Part shown: positions 10,281-20,721 of the stretch, in pieces
Numbering within the stretch: position 1 is the first letter of the stretch
Layout of the letters: every line of letters begins with the position of its first letter
From: Silene noctiflora
Lineage: Eukaryota; Streptophyta; Magnoliopsida; Caryophyllales; Caryophyllaceae
Assembly (NCBI GenBank): GCA_009801015.1
Contig: VHZZ01015409.1
Coordinates: 1 to 23,057, forward strand
Reading direction: 5' to 3'
DNA: 23,057 nucleotides
The notes under the pieces: generated by a model
The model's input: only the letters and a program-made list of their open reading frames with translations
What the model was told of the DNA's origin: nothing
The model's database searches: none
Translations under genes and position numbers: made by a program

Positions 10281-13200
10281 TCATTGCATATATGATGTCC
10301 CATACTTTAGTGGCACAATGGGTTTAAGATAAGCGAACCCCGGGAAATGGCGTTTGTCCTTAGGGACTCGTTTTAGCTCCGGCAACCAGTAGGTTACATA
10401 CTCACCTTCAGGATCATACACTTTTGCCTGAAATTAAAACCAAAGTTCTACAACAATCAGTAGCACTAAATCAACATGTTTTCACTAATTTTCAGTTTAT
10501 TATTAATTGAAAATTGACATTCAACGTATGTAATGATTACATGAACTTATAAGACCGTTTTACCAGAGAATTTTTCTGTAGAATGAGATAAATTAGGACC
10601 GAGGCTTAAAAAAAGGAGCACCTGTTTAGGAATGCTGAAATATCGATCTTCTCTAGGATCATTACCAACTCCTGCATACAAAAATGGTGATATGAGATCT
10701 AGACTATTGATAAGACGTTACGAAACATACGATAACACTTATTAAAGCTAAGCCTGGTTGTTTAAATAAGATTCAATGATGAACAAGGAAAAATGGAAAA
10801 CCAGCTCCATAAGTCCAATTGCCGTAATTGGAACAAGGATCATAATCGAGGAGGCATGACTCGAACCATTCAGCTCCCATCCTCCAGTCAATTCCCATAT
10901 CCCGAACTAGAAACGAACACACAATCTAATGACAAAAATTCACAAGCTACCTTCAGTTTGAAAACATGATACTTGGGAAATTGCAGGAGTGAAAGAGAAT
11001 GAATAAATTACCTGCCTTCCTCGGTTAGACATGAATCCTGTAGCTGCTAGTTCCTTCATATTTGCGTCTACCAATGGGTACCTTCAAAATGTTGAGCCGT
11101 GCAATTTGTAAGGTTTGACTAAGGTTATTGATAAGAAAACAATCAGTCGGAATATTATCTAAGATCTGTCTCGTTTAAGAATTTGTGTTACCACAATTGA
11201 TCACAAACTCAAGCAGAAAAGCATGGGATATGCTACACCTACCCTGTCTTGCCTGCCTTCCATGATTCAAACAAAGTGCTGTCCTGGCTCCATTTATAAT
11301 CTAATTGCCTTGGCCCACCTAACCAAACACAACAGTAAAATTGGCTTCATTTAAACCAATCATACACCACAAAAGAGCAAATACCGAAATCAAGTGAAAC
11401 GAGTGGTAGGATTAAGCATTGATCAACGAATTTGACAGACTGACAGTGGAGAACAAGAATGGTAGGATTAAGTATTTTACCCAAATGGAAAATGGAGTTC
11501 CCGCATTTGATTGACAGAAACCTGAAGTAATCTCTCCATATCAGCTCAAACAAGACCCTGAAAATTTAAAAAGTAAACTTCAGAAGCAAACATCATTTCA
11601 ACTGAAATCAGTAGGAATGACTGTCATAACAACATACCAGTATGTGGAATCATTTGCCACCCTTTCGCCCTCATATCTCTTCACCTGTAAAGAAGAAAAC
11701 CTGAGGTGGAGGCTGTAAAAGAACTTGAATACTGGAAAAATATGGCCATGTTTTAACCTCTTCATATATGAAACGTGGAGACAAACTTCCGGTTGCTAGC
11801 CATGGAGAAAACTTGGTTGAGTAATCAGCTCCCAGCATTCCGTTCCTCGTCTCCTTATATGTCTTTACAAGATCCTAGACATGTAAAACTCCAGCTAATG
11901 AGAGCATGTACAATGGGAGCTCTCTAGGCACTTAATGCTAAATCCAAGATTAACGATAACCATGCCTCTAACCTTTTTCCAGAAATATTCATGGACTCTG
12001 CACAGTGATGCACTTTCACCTCCAACAATCACCAACCCTTTATCAGCCTGAAGCGTAGCAAATAAGTGGGTAAATTTCATGATTTATATGTGGTGTCATA
12101 ATAGCAGATGAATGTATTAAGACTTGTGCTTATGTAATTTCAATAACATGCCTTTTCGTAGTGTAACCCAAGCTGGTCGACAGAAGGAATGGCACCCCAA
12201 TCCTCAATTTCAGGTGGTGGTCCAAGTGATGCAGGAATCTTGATGCATCCTCTGATTTTGCACTTGGATTCTACGGACTATTAGACCCAACATGTAATTA
12301 TTAATCCCCAAGAAGGGAAAGACTTGTACTATACCAACATATTAACAGTCAATATTAAGACCTCACCTTTCGGAATTGGGTGTAGACATCAGGTAAGTCA
12401 CGAGCTACAAAGGGAAGATCGTTTAAATGATAGAGAGTCGAACCCCAGACGAGTTTCAACTTAGTCGCTTTTGCTCCATTTTGGGCCGTGGATTGACCCA
12501 GTAATTTCTGCAGGCCTTTCTGAACCTGAATCTCAATGTTCACCTCCTCACTGCAAGTTTCAGTCTGTGCATATATCTGTTGAATTGAATATGTCAGACA
12601 AACTACATAAACTTCGTTTAAAATCAATCTACTGTATTAAAACAAATCATTTTTTTTTTTGGTAACAATACGGAGTAATAGTTTTCTTAACTGTGTGAGC
12701 TCCAAATGTGGTGGCTAGAACAGGCAGAATTTCTTCTGGATTTCCATGTCTAATAAGCAGATCAAGGCCATGCTTTTGCAAATTCTTTCTTAAGTCCACC
12801 AAACATTCTATGAGAAACTTTGTTCGTAATCCTGTTGAAACTTAGAATCTCCGTTCAGCTACATAGTTCAGATACAACTAAAGTCTAAAATGAAGCATGG
12901 TCTCTTGACATTGGTTGCTTATGCCACTATACTTTGAAACAAACAGAAATCCAACAATCCCAATGCACAAGAAACAAACACAGACAAACACGACATTCAT
13001 ACATACCTCCAGTTTTAGGGAAGCCGAAAGAACGAGTAGTCCCAAAAAGCCTGGGATCAAGACAATAAACAGGCAAAACAGTCTGAGAGGAATTCCAAGC
13101 CATAAACAAGGCCTCATTATCCAATACTCTCAAATCATTCCGAAACCATACAATGCAAACACCTTTACCATCCCTCTTAACCTTAGTCGAGGCCGCCGAA

Positions 13201-13469
13201 GAAAGGTAGTATCTCTGAAATGTCTTACCAGTAATGTCATCCATCTCATTTGGGTCTGTTACACTCGGAACATTACGCATCACTGAATTTGTTGACATGT
13301 TTCTAAGTTGAATGGATACAGATTTAGTAGTAGATGTCGTCATTGAGTTGTTCATCATGTGATTTAGGGTAGGATTGATAAGAAATGAGGTGGGTTTTGA
13401 TGGAAGTGCAATTTTTTGCAAGAAGAGAAAATATTGAAACGAAGAAGACCTCAACGTGAACATGTACAT
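10281..13469 (-). CDS. CRY3: Cryptochrome DASH (CRY3), 13 exons
   Basis: Exons on the minus strand: 13469-13007, 12831-12692, 12576-12367, 12277-12152, 12047-11973, 11874-11758, 11684-11638, 11557-11481, 11318-11243, 11081-11012, 10925-10802, 10671-10622 and 10427-10281; 1722 nt, 573 residues, close to Arabidopsis CRY3 (569). Residues 1 to about 100 are Ser/Thr-rich and organelle-targeting-like; the photolyase-related domain starts at 103 ([15 protein letters not shown]). The FAD pocket is present ([10 protein letters not shown] at 458-467, [11 protein letters not shown] at 494-504). N500 aligns with the flavin-facing Asn378 of E. coli photolyase, and W428, W481 and W504 keep the exact spacing of its Trp triad. 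Family members are blue-light flavoproteins that repair CPD lesions in single-stranded DNA, in chloroplast and mitochondrion in Arabidopsis. The intron after exon 4 uses a GC donor. The C-terminus is short (ends SYMQ), lacking the Gly/Arg-rich tail of Arabidopsis. Confidence 0.93.
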
Positions 13470-13800
13470 ATTTTAGTGATGTTTGGATTATGTTATGTGA
13501 AGTGAGAGACGGAGGGAAACAAGGGAAAGGAGTAGTATAAAAGTTGACACGTAGTTTAGTGGTTGTTAGTAGTTAGTGTTGATGTGGAACTTCTGTGGCC
13601 TATAGTAGACGAGAATTTTTTTTGTAATGCCACGTCTTATTTATTGATTTTTTTAAAAAAAATAAAATTGATAATGATGTCACATATACTCGCAGTACTT
13701 CGTATTTGACAAAATGAGATCACGTGAATCGTCTCTGATTAATATTGACTATTGTTTTTGGTACAAAAATTAAAGAAAAAAAATCGTATATGATTTTTGA
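13470..13800. other. CRY3 upstream region
   Basis: AT-rich sequence immediately upstream of the CRY3 start codon, presumably its promoter and 5' leader. No confident TATA box was chosen. Besides the G-box at 13721 I see only A/T tracts. Confidence 0.5.
13721..13726. promoter_or_regulatory. G-box (CACGTG) upstream of CRY3
   Basis: A perfect CACGTG lies about 250 bp upstream of the CRY3 start codon. G-boxes bind bHLH and bZIP factors (PIF, HY5) in many light-regulated plant genes, which would suit a photoreceptor gene. A six-base match can occur by chance. Confidence 0.35.
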
Positions 13801-14056
13801 CCACTGAAAATACAATATATTATCAAGGGTGCTCCAAGCACTTAAGAATCAATCAAATACTTGAGCAAGGGGCACAAACAAGCAAATGTAACCCCAAATT
13901 GATGATAAAATGAAGGATACTCAAGAGACCAAACAATCTTGTTAAACATTACCGGATGTACTTTGTCATAGACATGAATAAGTTTCTCTTTATTTTTGTC
14001 ATGTATTGGTGTTGATCTTAGGCAAAGAAGTCGGTAAAAAAGAAGGGATGATAAAA

Positions 14057-14764
14057 CTAAATCAACAATTTTAAAGCCCCTAAAGAACGGTTCTCTTCAT
14101 CTTTCTCTTTATTTTTGTCACAACTCAACCCATTATTTAAGGAAGTGACTTCTGTGTCATCAAGTGTCACATTCTCCTCAATGATGTGCTCATACATGGG
14201 GGTTGGAGGTTCAAAGCAAATGGTGTCAATGGAAGCAAGAGATTCATCCTAAATAAAAGGGCCTGAGAAGTCAGTGTCCATAAGAGGGTTTTCTATAAAG
14301 TTCTCCTCTAAGAGGTCATCAAATGTATCCCCTATAACCTCAACATTCTTCAAACAAATATTCAAACTCTCAGTTCTCAAACACTCCTAAAATAAAGCGA
14401 CTAAAAAAGCATGACTCAAATTAGTAGGGAAGGGGTTGAGTTCGGGTTGTTGTACCTCAACTCCAAACATTTCCTCCAAGAAACTATCCTCATTACTTTC
14501 GGTGAAGCTTTCATCTCCACCATAAAAAGCCACTTCAATAGCTTCAACTTCCGCACTACATGTACGCTCGCCACCTACACACATATCAAGATCAGTTGCA
14601 GAAGAAGCGTGAGATAAAGTCCTCTTCAACATCATTAGCAATGTGACAATAAATAGATGTAAGAATAGTAAAAAAATTAAATACATGATGTAACATAGAC
14701 ACATTAGTTGATTCAAGATCAAACACACGAACTCATTATCATTAACAGTATCTTCATCTATCAC
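14057..14764 (-). pseudogene. Decayed acidic reading frame, possibly retroelement-derived
   Basis: On the minus strand one frame runs from 14764 to 14059. It has TAG codons only at 14389-14387, about 14230 and 14059-14057. It reads as an acidic protein with stretches such as EDSFLEEMFGVEVQQPELNP, LEENFIENPLMDTDF and FEPPTPMYEHIIEENV. The PELNPFPTNLSHAFL segment resembles the ELKxLPxHLKYAFL motif upstream of reverse transcriptase in Tat/Athila-type gypsy polyproteins. The first 45 codons are hydrophobic and AT-rich and may be intron or unrelated sequence. No reverse transcriptase motif follows. Both identity and the retroelement link are tentative. Confidence 0.35.
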
Positions 14765-15260
14765 ACCGTCGTCTCAAAGCGGGGTGTAAATCTTTCTTAT
14801 GGAGCATGTTGAGGTAGTAGGATTAAAGTTGTAGGGAGGTGTCTTGAGCCCGCAAGTTTCATCTCTACCCTTAGACTATGTTTATCCATGGTGGAAGGCA
14901 AGGTTTGTGTTTGGGTGAAAGGAAAAAAAAGGTATTAAATAATCAAACCCAATTGGACATTCGGATGAATTGAGTTTACATGGTACTTCCTACACCTTCT
15001 ATTGACCTCTTTTTAATTTTGTCAAGTGTCTTTCCCGTTTTAAACACACATACCCAATAATAAAATAAACTAAAAAAAGAAATAGAGTTTGAACAAACTA
15101 GTGATAACGCTCCACGCGACCCTTCTTTCTCCTCTCTCCGACGCGCGACAAATGCCCTGATCTGATAGGCCCTTTATTTTATACCCGTTACAAATTTTAT
15201 AACAGATATATTTAAAAATACTTTATAAAAAAAAATCATCAACACTTGATATTTTTTCAT
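14765..15260. other. AT-rich intergenic stretch
   Basis: No gene, RNA or complete element is visible. A GGCCCTTTATTTTATA stretch near 15168 could be a PIF/Harbinger-type end for the SANT-like pseudogene that follows, but no partner end was found. Confidence 0.4.
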
Positions 15261-15264
15261 GGAC

Positions 15265-15273
15265 TATAAATAG
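15265..15273 (+). promoter_or_regulatory. TATA box of the SANT-like pseudogene
   Basis: TATAAATAG lies 144 bp upstream of the ATG at 15409, followed by a CT-rich leader-like stretch. Spacing and context fit an old RNA polymerase II promoter. Confidence 0.5.
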
Positions 15274-15408
15274 GGACCAATTTTGCTATATTTCTACCTA
15301 CTTTAATTTTCTTCATTTTCTCCCTTCTTTTATTTCTCTATTTTATATCGTTTTATATATCTCAAAAAATCAAATACATATATAACCAAATAATTCCTCA
15401 CGTAAAAT

Positions 15409-16210
15409 ATGGACAAATTTTTTCTAAATTTATTAAATTCGCAAGATAATCCTAATTTAGAACAAGACTAAAACCTTCAAAATGACCCTCAAAATTATCA
15501 AGATGTTTCAAATATTCAACAATTACCATTCCAAAATTATCCAAGTTTTTCTAATTATATTAACTTTTCAAATCCTCCAAGCTGCCAAATGATTTCTAAC
15601 ATGCAGTATAATTCTCAAATCCATCCATCTTCTCATCTTTTTCAAATGTAGATAATATTACATAGACCTAAATAATTGGTCTCCAAACCTAAATCAAATC
15701 CTTGTAAAACATACTCAATTATCTCCTTCTCAAGCTTCAAAAAAACAAACAAATACAAAAAAAAAGCGAAGAGAAAATAAAACATGTCGTGAAAAAGAAG
15801 ATGAAGCTCTAATGTCGACAAGATGCATGTTTGAATAGCACCAACGCAATTATCGGCAAAAATCAAAGAACAATAACGATATGGGCAAAGGTAGTAGAGA
15901 TGTATGAGCAAACTCGTTCTGAAATCCCTAACGAAATTGGTGTCCGAAGTGAAGACTATTTAAAGTGTCATTTCAAAAAATTGAACGAAATGGTAAATAA
16001 TAAGTAGATTTCTTGTAACAAGGCAATGATTAGTAGGCCAAGAAGGAGTGAGACAAACGATAAACACATGGAGAGCGGTGCTCACAAATTTTTTAAAGCT
16101 GACAATAGAGGTGCAAAGTAGGTTAGTTTAAAGGTTTTTAAAATGTTATGTGTAAACATATAAGGTGGAGTATCGAAAATATTGATGAGCAAATAGTAGA
16201 TAGTAACTCA
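15409..16210 (+). pseudogene. SANT/Myb-like (PIF/Harbinger ORF1-type) pseudogene, 5' part
   Basis: From the ATG at 15409 the frame encodes an Asn/Gln-rich N-terminus (MDKFFLNLLNSQDNPN), with a TAA after residue 20 and a TAG near 15648. A second frame then gives a Lys-rich linker and KEDEALMST. A third gives AIIGKNQRTITIWAKVVEMY and RSEDYLKCHFKKLNEMVN, the layout of the SANT/Myb-like domain in plant PIF/Harbinger ORF1 proteins (often labelled glutathione S-transferase T3-like). Stops fall where Trp is expected (NK-stop-ISC, AK-stop-VSL), and a 1-nt shift near 16155 precedes RWSIEN. The gene is dead. It is interrupted at 16211 by the LTR retrotransposon and resumes in frame at 22885. A domesticated rather than transposon origin cannot be excluded. 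Confidence 0.7.
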
Positions 16211-16341
16211 TGTAACACCCGTCCCTTGGGGGACCCGTTGACTGGCCTTGAGGACCCTTTGACCGACCTTAGTTGACTTATGCAGACTTGACCGTGTTAG
16301 AACTCGTTTGTTATTAGCTTAGACTCGATCTAGTACGAGAC

Positions 16342-16411
16342 ACTCGGTCGAGTGTGGGGCACTCGACCGAGTGCAGTTGACTCGGTCGAGTATGTTAGTA
16401 GTCGACCGAGT
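16342..16411. repeat. Four-site dyad array in the 5' LTR
   Basis: Sites begin at 16342 (ACTCGGTCGAGT), 16361 (ACTCGACCGAGT), 16380 (ACTCGGTCGAGT) and 16400 (AGTCGACCGAGT), at 19, 19 and 20 bp steps. The asymmetric centre alternates between GGTC and GACC, so neighbouring sites are in opposite orientation. The 3' LTR has one unit fewer. Confidence 0.9.
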
Positions 16412-17039
16412 GGGCGGCTGACAGCGTAATAATATATTACGCAATTGTCATAACTCGTCGACCGTTTTCATTTTCATTATTTCCTTCCCTTTTCTTCCCA
16501 TAACCCTAGATTTGGATATTTCCCCCCTACCTTTCATCCCTCACATTGCTAGCATCTACCCGAGAGACCAACAAGGGAATGAAGGTGTATGTCGACTCTG
16601 ACCTAGTTGTTCAATCGTCCGGTAAGGTAAGTCATCGTCACTGTCTGTCAGTGTTGGGGGTTAGGGTTATGGTTGTGCATAACTTGGTTGTGTCATCGTT
16701 GTAAGTGTCGGTAGGGGTGTATAGTGACCGTGTACGCGTTGAATGACAGTCTTGGATTGCTTATCAGGTAGGGTTTCCCTACTCAGTTACCTGTAGAATA
16801 TATATGCTTTATGTGATGATCTTTATGTTGGATATGTTATTGTATATGTTGTGGTTGTGGTGGATGGTGGTGATTGTTGGTGTGGATTTGTGTTTTGTGA
16901 GCCATTGTGAGAGGTGGTTTACCCCCATTGTTCGCCCATTGCGTTCTCTCAGCGTAAGGAGGATGTGCACATTACGGAACTGGGTTCGGGCTGCGGTCCG
17001 AGAATTTTGGTGGTAAGGCGGCGGTCCCCACTGGAAGGG

Positions 17040-17059
17040 CTACACACCTCGGTGTGTAG
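17040..17059 (+). repeat. LTR hairpin with a compensatory change
   Basis: CTACACACC and GGTGTGTAG pair perfectly around TC. The 3' LTR copy (22430-22449) reads TTACACACC and GGTGTGTAA, so the outermost C-G pair has become T-A with pairing kept. It lies in the transcribed part of the LTR if transcription starts in the CT-rich stretch, so an RNA hairpin is possible. Confidence 0.75.
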
Positions 17060-17497
17060 TCAGTTTGGTTGTGATGAATATGGGTGATGGAGGTTGTTGG
17101 CTATTGATTGTTATTATGCATTTTATCGTATATTGTTGTACAGTCGACTGACCCCGTTGTTGTTTTGAAACTGTGATGATCCATTCGAGGGTGGTGAGGA
17201 GGCTGACTTGCAGGTATAGTTGATGTGATGGATCCTTATCTGTGTTGATATTGCTATGGGGATGGGAGATCACTGAGTAGAGATGTCAGTAGATGTAATA
17301 GTGTTGCCAGTTGTAGACTACCTTCTTTTGTATAGGTTTATGCTTCATGAGTCTCTTGTAAAGTTGTATAATAATTAATATATGTTCTCAGATGGTCGGC
17401 TTGATATGTACTTACCTCAGGTAACCGAGATGGTAGCACCCTTGGTTATCAGGGAAGGCCTAGAGAAGGCTCATTAGTAAGTGTGGGTGTTACAAAG

Positions 17498-17509
17498 TGG
17501 TATCAGAGC
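17498..17509 (+). other. Primer-binding site for initiator tRNA-Met
   Basis: TGGTATCAGAGC begins 3 bp after the 5' LTR. It is the standard plant primer site complementary to the 3' end of initiator methionine tRNA, used to start minus-strand synthesis. Confidence 0.93.
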
Positions 17510-18100
17510 GACGATTTTGGAACCTGTAACCAATGAACCTAATGAACATAGGGAGTCAATTAAAATGAACCTGGTGTATGTATGTTGGGAGCCCCTTATT
17601 TGGTTTTGGGTGAGAAGGCGCCCTCATTCCAGAAACTTGGCCCCAATGTGCTTAAGCCAGCAAACTCGGGATGGGGTACTGTGTTAAAGTTTATTTGTGT
17701 GCTATAGGCTGAACATGTTTTGTTGTGTGTGGTTGTGTGTATCTTATGTGTTTATGAGTGCCATAATATGAAGTACGAGTGGTGGATGATTGCCGTGGAA
17801 TAGATGTACAAGTAATGCTGTAAAGTAGAGAATGTGTTGATGTGGTTGCCGAGTTGTTTAAACTGATATGTGAAAGCTACAGATGTAAGGCAAACAAGTG
17901 TAGATACGTGTTTTGAGTTAATAGTCATTAAGGTGCTAGTAATTAGGAGGTGTTGTATCTTCAATATATTTTAGTGGCTACAGAGGTAAGGCTAACTAAG
18001 TGACAAGTTCCGGGACGTTTCCCAGACTCCGAACGACGTATTTCTATTGTAGGGACGACTGACATTGACAACGTAACCGTTTGGATTAACTCTAAAGAGA
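17510..18100. other. Noncoding leader of the LTR element
   Basis: This is where a Tekay/Del element would begin its gag gene. I see no gag-like frame: the longest frames are about 70 codons and overlap on opposite strands without recognisable motifs. The stretch seems to be untranslated or badly decayed. Confidence 0.6.
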
Positions 18101-18246
18101 ACTCGACCGAGTACAAGGGCGTACTAGACCGAGTCAAGCCTACTCGACCGAGTCCGTAAATAGGCAGAACCTGAGTAAAGCTGCCATTCTGGACACTCGA
18201 CCGAGTGGCAAACACTCGACCGATTGCTGTTCATACTCGACCGAGT
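18101..18246. repeat. Internal dyad array A, upstream of the internal gene
   Basis: Six 12-bp sites of the ACTCGACCGAGT type start at 18101, 18123 (ACTAGACCGAGT), 18142, 18195, 18214 (ACTCGACCGATT) and 18235. Steps are 22, 19, 53, 19 and 21 bp, and all sites have the same orientation. The array ends 41 bp before the TATA box of the internal gene, a natural place for an upstream control element. Confidence 0.9.
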
Positions 18247-18286
18247 AACAAGTTTAACCCGGAATCGCGAGATTTTAATTTTCATC

Positions 18287-18292
18287 TATAAA
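18287..18292 (+). promoter_or_regulatory. TATA box of the internal gene
   Basis: TATAAA, in the context TCTATAAACC, is followed by about 150 bp of CT- and CAA-rich leader typical of plant 5' untranslated regions. A leader intron is then predicted at 18451-18852. This points to a promoter separate from the LTR. Confidence 0.6.
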
Positions 18293-18853
18293 CCCCCTTT
18301 CTTCTTCTTATTTTCGATACAAACACAACATAACTCCCTTTCAAACTCTCTCAAATTGTTTTTCTCTCATCAAAGCTTGAAGATCTTGTGTTCTTGCGCC
18401 CCAATTCCATCTTAATCATCCTTTCTTGTCCATCATTTTCTATTTGCAAGGTAATGCTATTCTATTTAATTCTTTATGTTTTGTTACAAATCCCCAAATT
18501 TGAATTAAAATCCATGATTCTAAGCTTAGATTTATATTGTAGATGACGATAGAACTTGTTTTAGCTCTTGTTTTGATACCATAAATTGAAATTTCAAGCC
18601 AAAATTTGTGCCAATTAAATTCGAATTTTTCTAGGGTTTCACTCGAAATTTGGTTTTTGATGCTTCTAATATTCTTTTAAGGCTAGAAAAGGCCATAGGA
18701 TGCTAGTGCCATGATGTTTTGAAACTGATTTTGAGTATTCTGAGCGAAAAATCTGTCTTAAAGCTTCACTTGTGTTATTAAAGGAAAACTGAAAATTCCC
18801 TTTTGTTTACAACCCTTGAGCCTTTCTTCGTTGTCTTTTAATGTCAATGCAGG

Positions 18854-20490
18854 ATGCCGAGAGCTAACACCAACCGACCACCTACCAAGAGGACTAGGGT
18901 CAAGACGGAGCAGGGAAGTCAGGGTTCGACCGTCCCACCTGTGAGGCAATATCCGTCTGTTGAGTTCGCTGATTTCAGACAGCGGGAGAACTTTGTGTCC
19001 TTGATGACTCGCACCATCCGGGATACGAGATGTGTTGACATGACTATTTTGGTGGAGATGGGGATTGAGACTGATGTGAGGCACATCTTTGAGATCTTGG
19101 GATTCATGGAGTTGTACCGGTTGAGGAAGCACTCCTATGAGTTCCTCACTTTGGAGTTCATGAGCTCCTTCACCTATGATGAGGATGCTGAGACTTGTCA
19201 CTTTAGGATGATGAACCGCGACTTCGACTTGACCATGGAGGACATTGCTGAGGCCTTGGGGATTGAGAAGCCGACGGCGGACCACTACTTGAATGTGGCC
19301 AAGGAGTGTCGGGCTAGTGAGTAACTTTCTTTGTTGACCAGGACGACAGTCAATATGAGTGTTATGCTAATCAATGATGTGCAGCCGTGACCTGTAAGAT
19401 CTTTTTGAGGATGATGACTAGTGTGCTGTACGGGCGGAGTGATGTAAGTAAGCTAAACTCACATGAGGTAATGCTTTTGATGTCCTATTTGAACCCGAAG
19501 AGGGAGGCAAGGTTCTACTATAGTCCACCGACGATCGTGTGTAACAGTTTAGCTTTTATGGCCAAGTCATCTCACCGTCACTTTAGTTGTGGGGCTATAG
19601 TGACCCGACTAGCTCAAAAGTTGGCCAATTTTGAGCCTTCTCCCGACTTTCCGGCCATGTTGAATAGTGTACGTACTTTGGATAAGGATTACTTCCTCCA
19701 TCAGAAGTGGCTTCGAGTGTTGGATGATGGGACTTTGGCATGGAGGGTTAGGGGTACTTTGTGGATGAGGTTGCCCGATCTGGATAACCTCCCGGAGACT
19801 GAGCATTTGGAAGAGTGCACCGATTACATGGAACCCGAGGACCAGACATACTTGATTCCAGGGCACGTACTTCGCGATATGCCAGAGCCGACCCTAGCCT
19901 CCAGCAAGAGGAAGGAGACCCAGGCGACCCAGGCACCCAGAGGGACGAGGGCTACATGGGGGATACCGAAGGAGACCCCATATGTACCCCAGGGTGGTCC
20001 CATGTATTAGTATCCGGGCTATCCCACCGTCCATGACCCTAGGATGCAGATGAGTGAGCTGACAGAGCGGCTGTCCAACACCTTGGTGTTGAGAGGCCTT
20101 CATGAGATGACGCAGCAGCAGGGCATCGGGACATAACTTGCACAACCGGCTTGATGGAGGGGACTAGGGGACGATAACGGAGTCTTCCACTGTTATGGGG
20201 TGGATCGTGCTTCTTGGAGTGCGCCAGAGAGCTTTGGGAAGGGGTTCTTCACTGAGCCGTGGGGAGCCAACTATGGGAGCCAACTTGATGACCAGGGGCG
20301 ATGGTTCGGGGGAGAGTATGGTGTACCGCCACCTGCCTTCGGGGGAGAGTATAGCGTTTCGCCACCTGCCTTCGAGGGAGAGTTTAGTTCGGTGCCATCT
20401 GGTTTCGGAGGAGGAGGATATGATGTCGGGGGATCATCTGGAGCCGGGAACGAGGATGAGCAGGATGATGGTTCGGGCAGCCCCCATTGA
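18854..20490 (+). pseudogene. Spliced ORF1-like gene inside the LTR element, broken by stops
   Basis: The start ATG lies 1 nt after a good acceptor (ATGCAG at 18847-18852); the donor AAG/GTAATG at 18451 gives a 402-bp leader intron. Coding exons are 18854-19316 and 19385-20490. The 68-bp intron between them has donor GTGAGT, a TGCTAAT branch-like site and acceptor TGTGCAG; removing it keeps frame (codon split A|CC). The protein opens with a basic segment (PPTKRTRVK) and a conserved-looking core (LRKHSYEFLTLEFMSSFTYD, EDIAEALGIEKP) resembling Athila ORF1/plant transposon-protein families, then a segment with YFLHQKWLRV. In-frame stops are TAG 20008, TAA 20134 and TGA 20152. The same frame then continues into a Gly/Phe-rich tail with about three PPAFGGEY-like repeats and an acidic end. 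Without these stops it would be about 520 residues. Family assignment is moderate, and its function is unknown. Confidence 0.6.
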
Positions 20491-20721
20491 GTTTATGTCC
20501 TTGTTATTTTTATGATACTTATGTTATATTTGGTGTCGTGTGGCACATAACTTTCTTTTCGAATATTGTATGCGGCCTTAAGGCCTAAACTTATTTATGT
20601 CCTTAGACTTTACCTAATTGGTATGACTCGGGGTGGCCTTGAGTCCTCGCTTTGATTTTATTGCAGGTAGACGAGTTGTGAGATGTTGGTTTCTTTTGTG
20701 AATGTTATATGAATTCTGAGG
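20491..20721. other. 3' flank of the internal gene
   Basis: AT-rich sequence after the final stop, with the perfect 12-bp palindrome GGCCTTAAGGCC at 20574-20585. It probably serves as the 3' untranslated region of the internal gene. No clear poly(A) signal was identified. Confidence 0.4.

Larger units (their letters stand above)
16211..17494 (+). repeat. 5' LTR (1284 bp)
   Basis: It begins TGTAACACCC and ends GGGTGTTACA, a perfect 10-bp inverted terminus. It contains the four-site dyad array (16342-16411), the hairpin GCGTAATAATATATTACGC (16424-16442), a CT-rich stretch that may mark transcript start, and a strong splice-donor-like AAG/GTAAGT near 16627-16633. The roughly 70-codon frames inside it (16804-17016 plus, 17040-17273 minus) are not convincing genes. 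Confidence 0.95.

Noticed and set aside
9996-10295. 99-codon plus-strand frame between the two genes
   Set aside because: It overlaps the CRY3 3' end antisense, lacks motifs and has AT-rich chance composition.
12915-13286. 123-codon plus-strand frame over CRY3 exon 1
   Set aside because: Antisense shadow of the well-supported CRY3 exon.
16804-17273. 70-77 codon frames in the 5' LTR (repeated at 22188-22663 in the 3' LTR)
   Set aside because: They sit inside LTRs, overlap on opposite strands and have no recognisable motif. Their presence twice only reflects LTR duplication.
18758-19285. 175-codon minus-strand frame
   Set aside because: Antisense shadow of the ORF1-like gene, whose plus-strand splicing and leader structure are better supported.
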